From Helicobacter pylori NCTC 11637 = CCUG 17874 = ATCC 43504 = JCM 12093 (lineage in GTDB: Bacteria; Campylobacterota; Campylobacteria; Campylobacterales; Helicobacteraceae), in NCBI RefSeq assembly GCF_900478295.1, contig NZ_LS483488.1, positions 1,426,001 through 1,490,000 of the forward strand: a DNA stretch of 64,000 nt. Direction: 5' to 3'. Below are positions 37,628-49,350 of this stretch, piece by piece. The notes beneath the pieces are model-generated. The model was not told where the DNA came from. It saw only the letters and a program-made list of their open reading frames with translations, and did no database searches. The position numbers and the translations under genes were made by a program. Position 1 is the stretch's first letter. Every line of letters starts with the position of its first letter.

Positions 37628-39178
37628 ATGAAACAAAAGCTTAAAGCTCAAATCAAAGAGCGAGTGGCTTCTATCGCTTATAATGAAAAAGGGTTTCCTA
37701 GCCCCTTTTTATTCAAAGACTTGAAAAAAGCCGCACTCAAAATCATAGAAGCCATGCGCGCAAACACAGAAATTTTAGTGGTGGGCGATTATGACGCTGA
37801 CGGCGTGATTAGCTCTGCTATCATGGCAAAATTCTTTGAAAGCCTAAACTATAAGCATGTCCGCATTATAATCCCTAATCGCTTCATGGATGGCTATGGG
37901 ATTTCTAAAAAATTTTTAGAAAAACACCACGCCCCTTTAATCATCACGGTGGATAACGGGATTAACGCCTTTGAAGCCGCGCGATTTTGCAAAGAAAAAA
38001 ACTACACCCTTATCATTACGGATCACCATTGCTTAAATAATGATGAAGTCCCAGACGCTTATGCGGTGATCAACCCCAAGCAACCAGATTGTGATTTTAT
38101 CCAAAAGGAAGTGTGCGGGGCGTTGGTGGCGTTTTATTTGTGCTATGGAATCCACCAGCTTTTAGGAAAAGAAAAAAGCCATTCTAGTGAGTTGTTGTGT
38201 TTAGCGGGCGTGGCGACTATTGCTGACATGATGCCTTTGACTTTTTTTAACCGCTTTTTAGTTTCTAAAGCCTTGTATTTTTTGCAAAAAGAATCCTTAG
38301 GGGCAATGGGGTTTTTACGCCAAAGAGAAGTTTTTAGAAAACGCTCTTTAAAAGCGAGCGATATTTCTTTTAATATCGCCCCCTTAATCAACTCCGCAGG
38401 GCGCATGCAAGACGCTAAAATGGCTTTAGATTTTTTAAGCGCGAATAATTTTCAAGATGGCTATTCTTTGTATGAACGCTTGAAAGCATGCAATTTGAAG
38501 CGTAAAATGATCCAACAGCAGGTTTTTGAAGAGGCTTTTAAGCATGCGATGGTTGGAGAAAAAATTATCGTCGCTTTTAAGGACAATTGGCATGAGGGCG
38601 TGTTAGGGATTGTGGCTTCAAAATTAGTGGAAGCCACTCAAAAGCCAAGCCTGGTTTTCACCTTTAAAGAAGGGGTGTATAAAGGGAGCGCTCGTAGCTC
38701 TTCAAACATTGACTTGATTGACGCTTTGAATGGGGTTTCTTCTTTGCTGCTCGGCTATGGAGGGCATAGGCAAGCTTGCGGGTTGAGCGTTGGAAAAAAC
38801 AATATCATCTCGCTCTTTGAAACTTTAGAAAATTTTGATTTTAAAGTCTTGCCTTTTTGTGAAAAAGAACCCCCTTTAACGCTCAAATTAAAAGACATTG
38901 ACAGAGAGCTTTTAGAGATTATAGAAGCGGGCGAACCTTATGGGCAAGAAAACCCTGAACCTTTATTCCAGGTGCAAAATTTAGAAGTCATAGAAGAAAG
39001 AATCATTAAAGAAAGCCACCAGGTTTTGCGTTTTAAGGATAAAGAATGCGTCAAAGAGGCTATTTATTTTAACGCTGATCGGTTTTTGAAAGCGGGCGAA
39101 AAGGTGAGTGCGATTTTTAGCGTGGAATTAGATGAGTATTCTAATGAGCCTAAAATGTTTGTTAAAAGTTTGTTGTAG
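37628..39178 (+). CDS. recJ: Single-stranded-DNA exonuclease RecJ
   Basis: 5'-3' exonuclease in recombination and repair. The 516-residue protein carries the DHH motifs (VGDYDADGVISSA; VDNGINA; ITDHHCLNNDEVPDAYAVIN), the DHHA1 glycine motif YGGHRQACGLS and a C-terminal OB-like region. It starts 8 nt after pyrG and its TAG shares a base with the next GTG start. Confidence 0.95.
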   Translation: MKQKLKAQIKERVASIAYNEKGFPSPFLFKDLKKAALKIIEAMRANTEILVVGDYDADGVISSAIMAKFFESLNYKHVRIIIPNRFMDGYGISKKFLEKHHAPLIITVDNGINAFEAARFCKEKNYTLIITDHHCLNNDEVPDAYAVINPKQPDCDFIQKEVCGALVAFYLCYGIHQLLGKEKSHSSELLCLAGVATIADMMPLTFFNRFLVSKALYFLQKESLGAMGFLRQREVFRKRSLKASDISFNIAPLINSAGRMQDAKMALDFLSANNFQDGYSLYERLKACNLKRKMIQQQVFEEAFKHAMVGEKIIVAFKDNWHEGVLGIVASKLVEATQKPSLVFTFKEGVYKGSARSSSNIDLIDALNGVSSLLLGYGGHRQACGLSVGKNNIISLFETLENFDFKVLPFCEKEPPLTLKLKDIDRELLEIIEAGEPYGQENPEPLFQVQNLEVIEERIIKESHQVLRFKDKECVKEAIYFNADRFLKAGEKVSAIFSVELDEYSNEPKMFVKSLL

Positions 39179-40059
39179 TGCCTTTTGTTGAAGAAGAATT
39201 TGAAATTTTAAAACCCACCAAAGCCTTGTTTTTTGTGCGCAATGTTTTAAAATGCTCTTTAAAAGAAGCCCAACGACACCTTGACAAACAACGCCTGAAA
39301 CAAAACCAACAAGCCGTGCGTAAATCTCAAATGATTCAAGGGGTCGTTCGCTTGATTCATTTCAAGCCCAATGAAAAGCAAGAAAAGCTTGTTTTTGAGA
39401 CTAAAGATTTTGGCGTGTTTGACAAACCCCATCAAGTCTATACCCACCCTAAAGGCTATTTTTACCATGAAAGCTTATTAGATTGTATCCAATCGCATTT
39501 GGGTAAAAACGCCCACCCAGCCCACAGATTAGATTATGAAACGAGTGGGTTAGTTTTAGCGGGCAAGACCTTACAAAGCGTTAAGGATTTAAAAGCGCTT
39601 TTCATGCAAAAAAAAGTAAAAAAAACTTATTTAGCACTAGCGCATGGGTTGGTTGAAAAAAGCATGAAAATAGACAAACCCATTCTAACGCCACAAAACA
39701 TTCAAAAAGATTTGCGCATTCGATCTCAAATTTCTCCTTTAGGCAAGCCTTCAATTACCCTTGTTGAGCCTTTAAGCTATAACCCTTTTTTGGATATAAG
39801 CCTACTTAAAATTACCCCCATAACCGGGCGCACGCACCAGATCCGCTTGCATTTAAGCAGCGTGGATCATAGGATCGTGGGTGAGAGGCTTTATGGGGTG
39901 GCAGATGAAAACGCTAGAGAATACCTTCAATTGAAGCGTGAAAATCACGCCCCATTACTCATGCTCCATGCCGCTAGTTTAGAGTTTGAATTTAAAGGGG
40001 CGATCTACAAAATCGCTTCCCCAATGCCCGAACGCTTCATGCCTTTTTTAAAAGATTAA
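39178..40059 (+). CDS. RluD-family rRNA pseudouridine synthase
   Basis: Converts specific uridines in rRNA to pseudouridine. The 293-residue protein has an N-terminal part resembling an S4-type segment and the catalytic motif HRLDYETSGLVLAGKT with the active Asp, then TYLALAHG and GRTHQIRLHLS. The start is GTG at 39178, overlapping the recJ stop by one base. The exact target uridine cannot be read from sequence. HP0347 equivalent by recall. Confidence 0.92.
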   Translation: MPFVEEEFEILKPTKALFFVRNVLKCSLKEAQRHLDKQRLKQNQQAVRKSQMIQGVVRLIHFKPNEKQEKLVFETKDFGVFDKPHQVYTHPKGYFYHESLLDCIQSHLGKNAHPAHRLDYETSGLVLAGKTLQSVKDLKALFMQKKVKKTYLALAHGLVEKSMKIDKPILTPQNIQKDLRIRSQISPLGKPSITLVEPLSYNPFLDISLLKITPITGRTHQIRLHLSSVDHRIVGERLYGVADENAREYLQLKRENHAPLLMLHAASLEFEFKGAIYKIASPMPERFMPFLKD

Positions 40060-40161
40060 CCCCCACATTTTTTATTGATTATCCCCTGATTGCTTTATTG
40101 ATTGTTTTCTTGACTATTTTCTTTGGGGGGTTTTTTGATTAAGATTTTCTATATGCTTTTT

Positions 40162-40722
40162 TTAATCCCCCTTATCCTTTCTAGCTTTCAATTCCTCTTG
40201 TTTTTTGAGAATCATTTCTTCAGTAATGTTAGAAAGCTTGTCTTTATGGTTTTCATCATTAGAATCTTCTTTGTGGTGGGACTCTTCTTGTTTTTTTGAA
40301 ATGATTTCTTCAGCAATGTTAGAGAGTTTTTCAAAATTTTTAGTGTCTTTGCGAGTGGAGCGGTTTTTTAAATTCTCTCTGATTTGCCTTTTTCTTTGGA
40401 TTAACGCAAACATTTTTTGGCTGAATTGGTAGCATTTACGCGTGCTTATAACAATCACGCCCCACTTGATTAGCAAAGCACTTAAAAGCCAAATAAAAGA
40501 GCTAGAAGTGTCCAATAAAAACTGGCGCACATCGCTATACACCCAAATATCCACTAAAATAACCAACAGAGTGATGAAAATAGAAAACGCAATGCTTTTA
40601 AACCTAAAAAGCCACGCCACGATCACAAACCCTCTCGTGTGCCTGTGGGCTAACAGCCAGCGTTCATTTTTTTCGCTAAAAAAATTCATTAAACTAGAAA
40701 TTACGCTATTTTTCTTGTTCAT
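40162..40722 (-). CDS. Hypothetical membrane protein with duplicated charged tail
   Basis: A 186-residue protein with two hydrophobic segments (about residues 41-63 and 77-96) and a charged, lysine/glutamate-rich C-terminal tail. The tail holds an internal duplication about 30 residues apart (KLSNIAEEIISKKQEE and KLSNITEEMILKKQEE). It overlaps the upstream 112-codon gene by 17 nt. No enzymatic motif was seen. HP0346 equivalent by recall; function unknown. Confidence 0.7.
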   Translation of the reverse strand: MNKKNSVISSLMNFFSEKNERWLLAHRHTRGFVIVAWLFRFKSIAFSIFITLLVILVDIWVYSDVRQFLLDTSSSFIWLLSALLIKWGVIVISTRKCYQFSQKMFALIQRKRQIRENLKNRSTRKDTKNFEKLSNIAEEIISKKQEESHHKEDSNDENHKDKLSNITEEMILKKQEELKARKDKGD

Positions 40723-41044
40723 TTTCGCCCTTTTCCCAAACTTCTTTAAAATGCTTGGTGGTTTTTTCTTGTTTTTCTTTCAATTCTTTAGCGTGGATTT
40801 GCTCTAACAACCTTTTTTCTTCGGCTTCAAACATGATTTTTAATTCTTCTTCATTAAAATCGCTCAGTTGCATATTCTCTTTTGTCAAGCGTTTTTCTAC
40901 GATTTTAACCGCTTGCTCCCTGATTTTTTGAGATTTTTCTTTAAAAAGCACTCGTTTGGTTTTTTGAAACGCTTCATTAGAATTTTTATGGATCGTTTGT
41001 TTGCAAAAATCTAAAAAATCCTTGACTTGATGCATAATTTTCAT
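40706..41044 (-). CDS. Hypothetical charged coiled-coil protein
   Basis: A 112-residue soluble protein, highly charged and predicted helical throughout (EEELKIMFEAEEKRLLEQIH). It has one N-terminal cysteine and no signal peptide. Its stop lies 17 nt inside the next gene, so the pair is probably one transcript. I do not recognise a family; the pair may be a membrane protein and its cytoplasmic partner. Confidence 0.65.
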   Translation of the reverse strand: MKIMHQVKDFLDFCKQTIHKNSNEAFQKTKRVLFKEKSQKIREQAVKIVEKRLTKENMQLSDFNEEELKIMFEAEEKRLLEQIHAKELKEKQEKTTKHFKEVWEKGENEQEK

Positions 41045-41171
41045 GGTTATCCGTTTTTAAAGAGTTTTTAAGACTAATGACCCCTAAAAGAATACCAAAA
41101 AAAGATTAAAACTCCCTAGTAAAAATATTTTCTTAAAAGAATAAGGGGCATTTTGGCAATACCCTTATCCC

Positions 41172-42024
41172 TTATTTTTCTTTGAGCGCCTCGCATGCTT
41201 CTTTAACGCCTAATTTGCAGGCTTTAGAGAAATATTGATCGGCTTTTTTTGAGTCCCGTTTCACCCCATCCCCATTATAATATAACACCCCCAAATTACC
41301 ACACCCCATACCTTCTTTTAAATCACACGCTTTAGAATAAAAATAAGTGGCTTTTATTAAGTCTTTTTCTACTCCTTTCCCATTATAATATAACGCCCCT
41401 AAATTAAAACATCCCAAACTCTCTTTTAAATCGCATGCTTTAGAATAAAGATAAGCGGCTTTTGTTAAGTCTTTTTCTACTCCTTTCCCATTATAATATA
41501 ACGCCCATAAATTAAAACATCCCAAACCCTCTTTTAAATCGCATGCTTTAGAGAAGTATTGAGCGGCTTTTGTTAAGTTTTTTTCTACGTCTTCCCCATT
41601 ATAATATAACTCCCCTAAATCATTACAACCCCTACCATATTTCAAATCGCATGCTTTAGAGAGATATTGAGCGGCTTTTATTAAGTTTTTTTCTACATCT
41701 TCCCCATTATAATATAATGACCCTAATCTCTTACACCCCAAACCCTCTTTTAACTCACACGCTTTAGTGTAAAGTTGAGCGGCTTTTATTAAGTTTTTTT
41801 CTACATCATCATACAGATCCCCTAAAGCACCACACCCCCCACCATATTTCAAATCGCATGCTTTTTCAAAATATTTTTTAGCTTGAATGTAATCTCTCGC
41901 TTCAATACTCTTTACGCCCAAATCAAAAAGCTCTTTAGGGTTTGGCTCTGCCATTAACCCCCCCCCCAATCAACACACAACACAAGCACAAAACCCTAAA
42001 AATGGCTTTTTTGAAACTTAGCAT
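41172..42024 (-). CDS. Helicobacter cysteine-rich protein (Sel1 repeats), phase-off
   Basis: Secreted protein made of seven 36-residue Sel1-like repeats, each with a cysteine pair eight residues apart (for example CDLKYGRGC), the Hcp family fold; some relatives bind penicillin or stimulate host cells. The signal peptide starts at ATG 42024 behind AAGGGAG (MLSFKKAIFRVLCLCCVLIG) but the G10 run at 41958-41967 shifts it out of frame, ending at a TAA. With G9 it joins cleanly to LMAEPNPKELFDLG. Without slippage only a start inside the tract or the ATG at 41954 would express a protein, without export. Longer than HcpB as I recall it (four repeats). Confidence 0.85.
41958..41967 (-). repeat. G10 phase-variation tract in the hcp signal peptide
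   Basis: Ten C's on the plus strand, ten G's in the coding sense, right after the hydrophobic core of the signal peptide. G9 or G12 restores one frame; G10 is out of frame. Confidence 0.85.
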
Positions 42025-42059
42025 GACGCTTCTCCCTTTTATTAAAAAATTTAGACTTT

Positions 42060-42065
42060 ATTATA
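42060..42065 (-). promoter_or_regulatory. -10 box for the hcp gene
   Basis: Minus-strand TATAAT 36 nt before the ATG at 42024. It supports translation starting at the out-of-frame signal peptide rather than inside the tract. Confidence 0.55.
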
Positions 42066-42083
42066 ATCAAATTGCAATCAGAT

Positions 42084-42488
42084 CTAATGATTTTTTAAAA
42101 CCTGCTGGCAATAGCGCTCTAAGATCCTGCAAGCGCTCAAAGAATCTAGCCGGCCGTCTTTGATAGCGAGCCGCTTATTTTTCCTACCCAAATGCTCTAA
42201 ATTTTCATAGGCTTCTATGCTGGATCTGTCTTCATTAATAAAAACGATTTCGCCCTTAAAATCTACAAGCTTGATGAAATGCTCAATGCGGGCGTGGGTA
42301 TCCGCATAGCTTTCATTAGGCTTGCCCACCACTAGCACCTGAATGTTTTTTTCCCTCAATAAATCGCTCAAATCCCTAGAGGCCTGATTTTTGTTGTGGC
42401 GTAAAATCGCTTCTAAAGGCAAGATAACGCCGTTTAAAAGCACAGCGATGCCAATGCGTTTTAACCCCACATCGCATGCTAAAATCAT
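42084..42488 (-). CDS. ruvX: RuvX/YqgF-type Holliday junction resolvase-like nuclease
   Basis: RNase H-fold nuclease of the YqgF family, involved in 16S rRNA 5' processing and possibly junction resolution. The 134-residue protein has the N-terminal Asp motif ACDVGLKRIG, VVGKPNE in the middle and the C-terminal acidic site (GRLDSLSACRIL). It overlaps dprA by 4 nt. Family function is well known; the cellular role in Helicobacter is inferred. Confidence 0.88.
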   Translation of the reverse strand: MILACDVGLKRIGIAVLLNGVILPLEAILRHNKNQASRDLSDLLREKNIQVLVVGKPNESYADTHARIEHFIKLVDFKGEIVFINEDRSSIEAYENLEHLGRKNKRLAIKDGRLDSLSACRILERYCQQVLKNH

Positions 42489-43285
42489 GCTAACACCACG
42501 AGATGATTGATGCGCTTGATCTTACCCAACAGCTCGTATTCTAAAAGCTTATCCCCAAATTTGAGATACGCCTCTTCATAGCTGGGGTTTTTGGCGCAAT
42601 ATTCTAAAAATTCATCTTTCATTTCAGGCATTTCTTTTAAATGGTAGTCTTTTAAAAGAGTGTTTATAAAATTTTGAATATTAAATATCCCTTGAGCCTG
42701 CCCTTTTTCTAAAAGCTCATTAGTGCCATCGCTCTCATTCAAGCGCTGAGGCAAAACAAACAAGGGTTTTTGGTATTTTTGAGCTAATCTCGCGCTGCTC
42801 ATAGAGCCGCTTTTTAAATCCGCTTGGGGGATAATCACCGCATCGCTTAAAGCGATCACCAAGCGGTTTCTCGCTAAAAAAGAGCCTTTAACGGGCATGA
42901 AATCCTTTTCATATTCGCTTAAAATCAAGCCGTTTTGCGCGATTTCTTGGATCACTTTATGATTGTTTGTAGGATAGATCAAATCCAAACTGCAAGGCGA
43001 AAGCGTGATCGTTTTTGGCAAGGCGTTTTCTTGAGCGATAATATCCACGCCCAACGCTCCCCCGCTCACAATAACCGCGCCATTTTTAGCAAGCTCTCTG
43101 GCTAGAGTGATGGTGTGTTGCTTGCTGTAAGGGGTGGGTCTTCTTGTGCCTATGATAGCCACTTTTAAAGGCGCTTCTAAAAGCTTGGTATCGCCCACAC
43201 AATAGAGTTTTTTAGGAGGGTCTTTGAGAATGTCAAAGGCTTTAGGGATATTCTCTAGCGCGCTGTATTGGAAATGGCTTTTCAT
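42485..43285 (-). CDS. dprA: DNA processing protein DprA
   Basis: Loads RecA on incoming single-stranded DNA during natural transformation. The 266-residue protein has the Rossmann-like DprA fold with IIGTRRPTPYSK, VSGGALGVDIIAQ and SGSMSSARLAQ. The C-terminal part is a small helical domain as in H. pylori DprA. Together with ruvX it forms a competence/repair pair linked by a 4-nt overlap. Confidence 0.95.
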   Translation of the reverse strand: MKSHFQYSALENIPKAFDILKDPPKKLYCVGDTKLLEAPLKVAIIGTRRPTPYSKQHTITLARELAKNGAVIVSGGALGVDIIAQENALPKTITLSPCSLDLIYPTNNHKVIQEIAQNGLILSEYEKDFMPVKGSFLARNRLVIALSDAVIIPQADLKSGSMSSARLAQKYQKPLFVLPQRLNESDGTNELLEKGQAQGIFNIQNFINTLLKDYHLKEMPEMKDEFLEYCAKNPSYEEAYLKFGDKLLEYELLGKIKRINHLVVLA

Positions 43286-43296
43286 TCGTTAGTTAA

Positions 43297-43530
43297 CTAT
43301 TTAGGCAATATAATTTCCACTTCAATCGTTTCCACGCTCTGGTTGCTATCAAGGGTTTTGAAATGGATGTCTGAAGATTTAGTGTATTTTTGAATAACGG
43401 CAATGATTTCTTTACGCATCTCTTCCATGTAGGGTAAATTTAAAGTGCGCTCTTTGGCTAAAATCAATTTCAATCTATCTGTTGCGGTGGTCGCGCTCCC
43501 TTTGTTTTTAAAAAAATCAAACAAACTCAT
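43297..43530 (-). CDS. minE: Cell division topological factor MinE
   Basis: Stimulates MinD ATPase and drives Min oscillation so that division occurs at mid-cell. The 77-residue protein has the N-terminal amphipathic start ([11 protein letters not shown]), the MinD-binding segment ([16 protein letters not shown]) and the dimerisation domain. It overlaps minD by 4 nt. No minC is adjacent. Confidence 0.95.
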   Translation of the reverse strand: MSLFDFFKNKGSATTATDRLKLILAKERTLNLPYMEEMRKEIIAVIQKYTKSSDIHFKTLDSNQSVETIEVEIILPK

Positions 43531-44333
43531 GAAAATATCCCTTTTAACGCGCTAAAAAAGCCTCTTTTAGCCTTAAATTCCACGTATTCCACTTCTTCGC
43601 CTAAAATCCGTCTGGTGATGCGCTGGTAAGCCTTCGCGCTCTCGCAGTCCGTGCGAATCACCGGATCGCCCTTGTTGGTCGCTGAAATAATATGGTGATC
43701 TTCAGGAATGATCCCAATTAAAGGCAAGCATAAAATCTTAAGCACTTCTTCTATAGGAATCATCTCGCCATTTGCCACTAATTCAGGTTTTAAGCGATTG
43801 ATTATCAAATGCTTATGCACTTCTTCGCCCCTTTTAGCCCGGTTAGACTTCGCGTCAATAATGCCAATCACTCTGTCGCTATCTCTTAAAGAACTCACTT
43901 CCGGCGTTACCACCACTAACGCCATGTCCGCATGCAAAATCGCATGCTCAAAACCGCTTTCAATCCCAGCCGGTGAGTCAATCAAAATATAGTCAAAATC
44001 CGCCCTTAAAGCGTTGATTAAAATCGCTACTTTTTCCTTATCTAAAACATTTTTATCCTTGCTTTGTGAAGCCGCTAAAAAAGAAAGGTTCTTAGTCTTT
44101 TTATCCGTGATTAAAGCCTGCGAAAGGTTGCAATTTTTTTCCATCACATCCACCACATCATAAACAATGCGATTTTCTAAGCCTAAAATCATATCCAAGT
44201 TCCTAAGGCCTATGTCAAAATCAACCGCTACGACTTTTTTACCGCTCTCAGCCAAGCCGATCGCTAAATTAGCCGTGGTGGTGCTTTTACCCACGCCCCC
44301 CTTACCTGAAGTGATAGTAACTACTATTGCCAT
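43527..44333 (-). CDS. minD: Septum site-determining ATPase MinD
   Basis: Membrane-associated ATPase of the Min system. The 268-residue protein has the deviant Walker [26 protein letters not shown], and DSPAGIESG, and a C-terminal membrane-targeting amphipathic helix ([13 protein letters not shown]). ATG is preceded by AAAAGGAATCAT. It heads the minD-minE pair. Confidence 0.97.
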   Translation of the reverse strand: MAIVVTITSGKGGVGKSTTTANLAIGLAESGKKVVAVDFDIGLRNLDMILGLENRIVYDVVDVMEKNCNLSQALITDKKTKNLSFLAASQSKDKNVLDKEKVAILINALRADFDYILIDSPAGIESGFEHAILHADMALVVVTPEVSSLRDSDRVIGIIDAKSNRAKRGEEVHKHLIINRLKPELVANGEMIPIEEVLKILCLPLIGIIPEDHHIISATNKGDPVIRTDCESAKAYQRITRRILGEEVEYVEFKAKRGFFSALKGIFS

Positions 44334-44356
44334 ATGATTCCTTTTAATTTAATGAT

Positions 44357-45349
44357 TTATTTTTTATGATTGAATGGGGCGCGTAAAATTTCCCCAATTT
44401 GTTCTATTTTAGTCTCTTTAAGGGCTTTCCTCTCTGTGTTTAACCTGGGGTAATTCAAGCTCTTTTCCAGTAAAAAATCCTTAGCGAATGAGCCGTTTTG
44501 AATCTTTTTTAAGATTTTTTGCATGCGTTTTTTTAGCAGATTTCCCATAGGCTCTCTATTTTTAATCGCCCCAAATTCAGCGGTGTTAGAAATGTGTTTC
44601 CTTAAGCCCTCTACCCCCTTATAATGCAATAAATCCGCCACCAATTTCACTTCATGCACGCATTCAAAATAGGCTAATTCTTCAGGGTATCCTGCCTTAA
44701 TTAAAGTTTCAAACCCCATTCTTACAATCGTTTCTAACCCCCCGCACAAAACCGCTTGCTCGCCGAATAAATCGCTCTCGCATTCTTCTTTAAAACTCGT
44801 TTCTAAAACCCCCATTCTCCCTCCGCCCATCGCTTTAGCATAGCTTAAAGCCACCGCTTTAGCGTTGTATTTTGAACTTTCTTGCTCTATGGCGATTAGA
44901 TGGTATAAGCCCCTATTTTTAAGGTATTCTTCTCTTAAAGCGCTCCCGGGCCCTTTTGGCGCGACTAAAATCGCACCCACGCCTTTTGGAAGAATAACCT
45001 GATTGAAATGCACGCTAAAACCATGAGCAAAGCCTATAATTTGCCCCTCTTTTAAAAAAGGGATCACTTCTTTTTCTAACACTTCTTTATGCAATTCATC
45101 CGGGAGTAACGCCATGATCACATCCGATTGTTGGACTAATTCTTTGACTCCTAGCACCTCAAAGCCCTCTTTTTTTGCTTTTGAAACGCTCAAACTCCCT
45201 TGATACAAGCCAATACGCACCCTTACTTTAGAGTCCCTCAAATTGAGCGCTTGGGCTTCTCCTTGCGCGCCATAGCCAATAATACCCACTTGTAAGGATT
45301 GGATAACGCCTAAATCAATGTCTTTATCATAATAAACGGGTAATGCCAA
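44357..45349 (-). CDS. ilvC: Ketol-acid reductoisomerase
   Basis: Second enzyme of branched-chain amino acid synthesis, NADPH- and Mg-dependent. The protein has [16 protein letters not shown] for dinucleotide binding, the metal-site acids in the [12 protein letters not shown] helix, and a 330-residue length typical of class I. I choose TTG at 45349 (MALPVYYD) because AGGAG lies eight bases upstream; the TTG at 45355 is too close to it. It is a single leftward gene ahead of minD. Confidence 0.95.
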   Translation of the reverse strand: MALPVYYDKDIDLGVIQSLQVGIIGYGAQGEAQALNLRDSKVRVRIGLYQGSLSVSKAKKEGFEVLGVKELVQQSDVIMALLPDELHKEVLEKEVIPFLKEGQIIGFAHGFSVHFNQVILPKGVGAILVAPKGPGSALREEYLKNRGLYHLIAIEQESSKYNAKAVALSYAKAMGGGRMGVLETSFKEECESDLFGEQAVLCGGLETIVRMGFETLIKAGYPEELAYFECVHEVKLVADLLHYKGVEGLRKHISNTAEFGAIKNREPMGNLLKKRMQKILKKIQNGSFAKDFLLEKSLNYPRLNTERKALKETKIEQIGEILRAPFNHKK

Positions 45350-45436
45350 AATCAAATCTCCTAGCGTGTTTAAGCAAGTATTTATTTTACCATAATGGGA
45401 GCGATAATGTTTAAAAACATGCAGAATGTTAAGAAA

Positions 45437-45513
45437 TGGTGTGCTCGGAGGGATTCAAACCCCCGACCTACAGGACCGCAACCTGTTGCTCTATTCAGCT
45501 GAGCTACGAGCAC
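45437..45513 (-). tRNA. tRNA-Arg (anticodon GCG), CCA encoded
   Basis: Minus-strand cloverleaf: acceptor GTGCTCG pairs with CGAGCAC, D-stem GCTC/GAGC, anticodon stem ACAGG/CCTGT around the loop TTGCGGT (anticodon GCG, reading CGC/CGU), and T-loop GGTTTGAATCCC-like arm. A discriminator A and CCA follow at 45437-45440. Confidence 0.95.
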
Positions 45514-45534
45514 TTTTAAAGAAGTGAAACGATG

Positions 45535-45540
45535 ATTATA
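45535..45540 (-). promoter_or_regulatory. -10 box for tRNA-Arg
   Basis: TGCTATAAT on the minus strand, 21 nt before the tRNA 5' end. Confidence 0.55.
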
Positions 45541-45584
45541 GCAAGAAAAGCTAATTTTTCACTTAAACGATGCGTTTTTTCTAT

Positions 45585-45590
45585 TATAAT
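45585..45590 (+). promoter_or_regulatory. -10 box for nadE, possibly leaderless transcript
   Basis: TATAAT ends seven bases before the A of the nadE ATG. A start of transcription six to eight bases downstream would fall on or next to the start codon. Confidence 0.5.
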
Positions 45591-45597
45591 TTAAGGC

Positions 45598-46376
45598 ATG
45601 CAAAAAGATTACCAAAAACTCATCGCTTATTTATGCGATTTTTTAGAAAAAGAAGTTCAAAAAAAAGGCTTTAAAAAAGTCGTTTACGGGCTGAGTGGGG
45701 GGCTAGATAGCGCGGTCGTTGGGGTGCTATGCCAAAAAGTTTTTAAAGAAAACGCCCATGCCCTTTTAATGCCCTCTTCAGTCTCTATGCCAGAAAGTAA
45801 AACAGACGCTTTAAATTTGTGCGAAAAATTTTCTATCCCTTATACAGAATATTCTATCGCTCCCTATGACGCCATCTTTGGCTCTCACTTTAAAGACGCG
45901 AGCCTTACTAGAAAGGGGAATTTTTGCGCAAGATTGCGCATGGCTTTTTTATACGATTATTCTTTAAAAAGCGATTCTTTAGTCATTGGCACGAGCAATA
46001 AAAGCGAAAGAATGTTAGGCTATGGAACTTTATTTGGGGATTTGGCGTGCGCGATTAACCCGATTGGGGAATTATTTAAAACCGAAGTTTATGAACTCGC
46101 TTATTATTTAAATATCCCTAAAAAGATTTTAAATAAGCCCCCTAGCGCGGATTTATTTGTGGGGCAAAGCGATGAAAAAGATTTAGGCTATCCTTATAGC
46201 GTGATTGATCCTTTATTGAAGGATATTGAAGCGTTGTTCAAAAACAAGCCCATTGATGCAGAAACGCTCGCTCAATTAGGCTATGATGAAATTTTAGTGA
46301 AAAACATCACAAGCCGTATCCAAAAAAACGCTTTTAAATTAGAATTACCCACCATCGCTCAAAAATTTAACCCTGA

Positions 46377-46380
<4 letters not shown>
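45598..46380 (+). CDS. nadE: Ammonia-dependent NAD synthetase
   Basis: Last step of NAD synthesis, amidating nicotinate adenine dinucleotide. The 260-residue protein is the short, ammonia-using type without a glutaminase domain. The P-loop [13 protein letters not shown] and the [14 protein letters not shown] motif are clear. Its TGA overlaps the lpxK ATG (ATGA). The promoter is unusually close to the start codon. Confidence 0.96.
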
Positions 46381-48649
<2,269 letters not shown>

Positions 48650-48659
<10 letters not shown>

Positions 48660-49333
48660 GCGTTTTTCAAACGGCTGTATTTGAGCTTGGCTAATTCTAA
48701 ATCTTCTAAAGTGTCAATATCTTGGACTTCTAAGGGCGATAATTCTAAAGCGATGGAATTTGGGCTAAAAATAGGCCGCATTTCTTTAAAGGCTTGAGCC
48801 TTCCCCATATAAAACAATCCTGCGTCATGATAGAGCGTTTTTAAATCTTGCGTGCGCGTGTTTGAATGCTCTTTAAAAGCCATTTGAACGCCGTTTTCAA
48901 GGCTAAAAGAACGATAGGGCGAAACGCTAAATGGAGCGCATGTGAAAACATAATCCGTATTTTCTTTTAAAGTTTCAAAAGCGTTTTTTAAATGCTTTTC
49001 TTGTAAAAGTGCTGAAGTGCCATACAAGCAACACGCAATATCTTCATCTTTTAACTCTAATTCTTTCATGTGATAAGCCATCACTTCTAAAGTCGTGGCT
49101 CTATCGTGCGCTAAAACTTTAGGGCGTAAATTCAAAAAACTCGCCCCATAATTTTTAGCTATATGAACATATTCCATGCTGTCGCTAGAGATAAACACCT
49201 TTTCAAAAAGCTTGGAATTTAGCGCCGCTTCAATAGGGTAAGCGAGCATGGGTTTATTGAAAAAATCAATAATATTTTTATTCTTGATCCTTTTACTGGA
49301 ACTTCTGGCTAAAACAATAGCGATCGCTCTCAT
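48650..49333 (-). CDS. pseF: CMP-pseudaminic acid synthetase PseF
   Basis: Activates pseudaminic acid with CTP for transfer to flagellin. The 227-residue protein has the cytidylyltransferase start AIVLARSSSKRIKNKN, the RATTLEVMAYHM region and DIDTLEDLELAK near the end. HP0326 covered pseF and pseG in the first 26695 annotation; here they are two overlapping genes. It follows flgH by 17 nt. Confidence 0.93.
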
Positions 49334-49350
49334 GCTAGGCTTTGCTCTTT

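Noticed and set aside
41172..41960. Possible CRISPR-like repetition in the hcp gene
   Set aside because: The regular 108-bp period is the coding repeat of Sel1 units, with in-frame cysteine pairs, not repeats with spacers.
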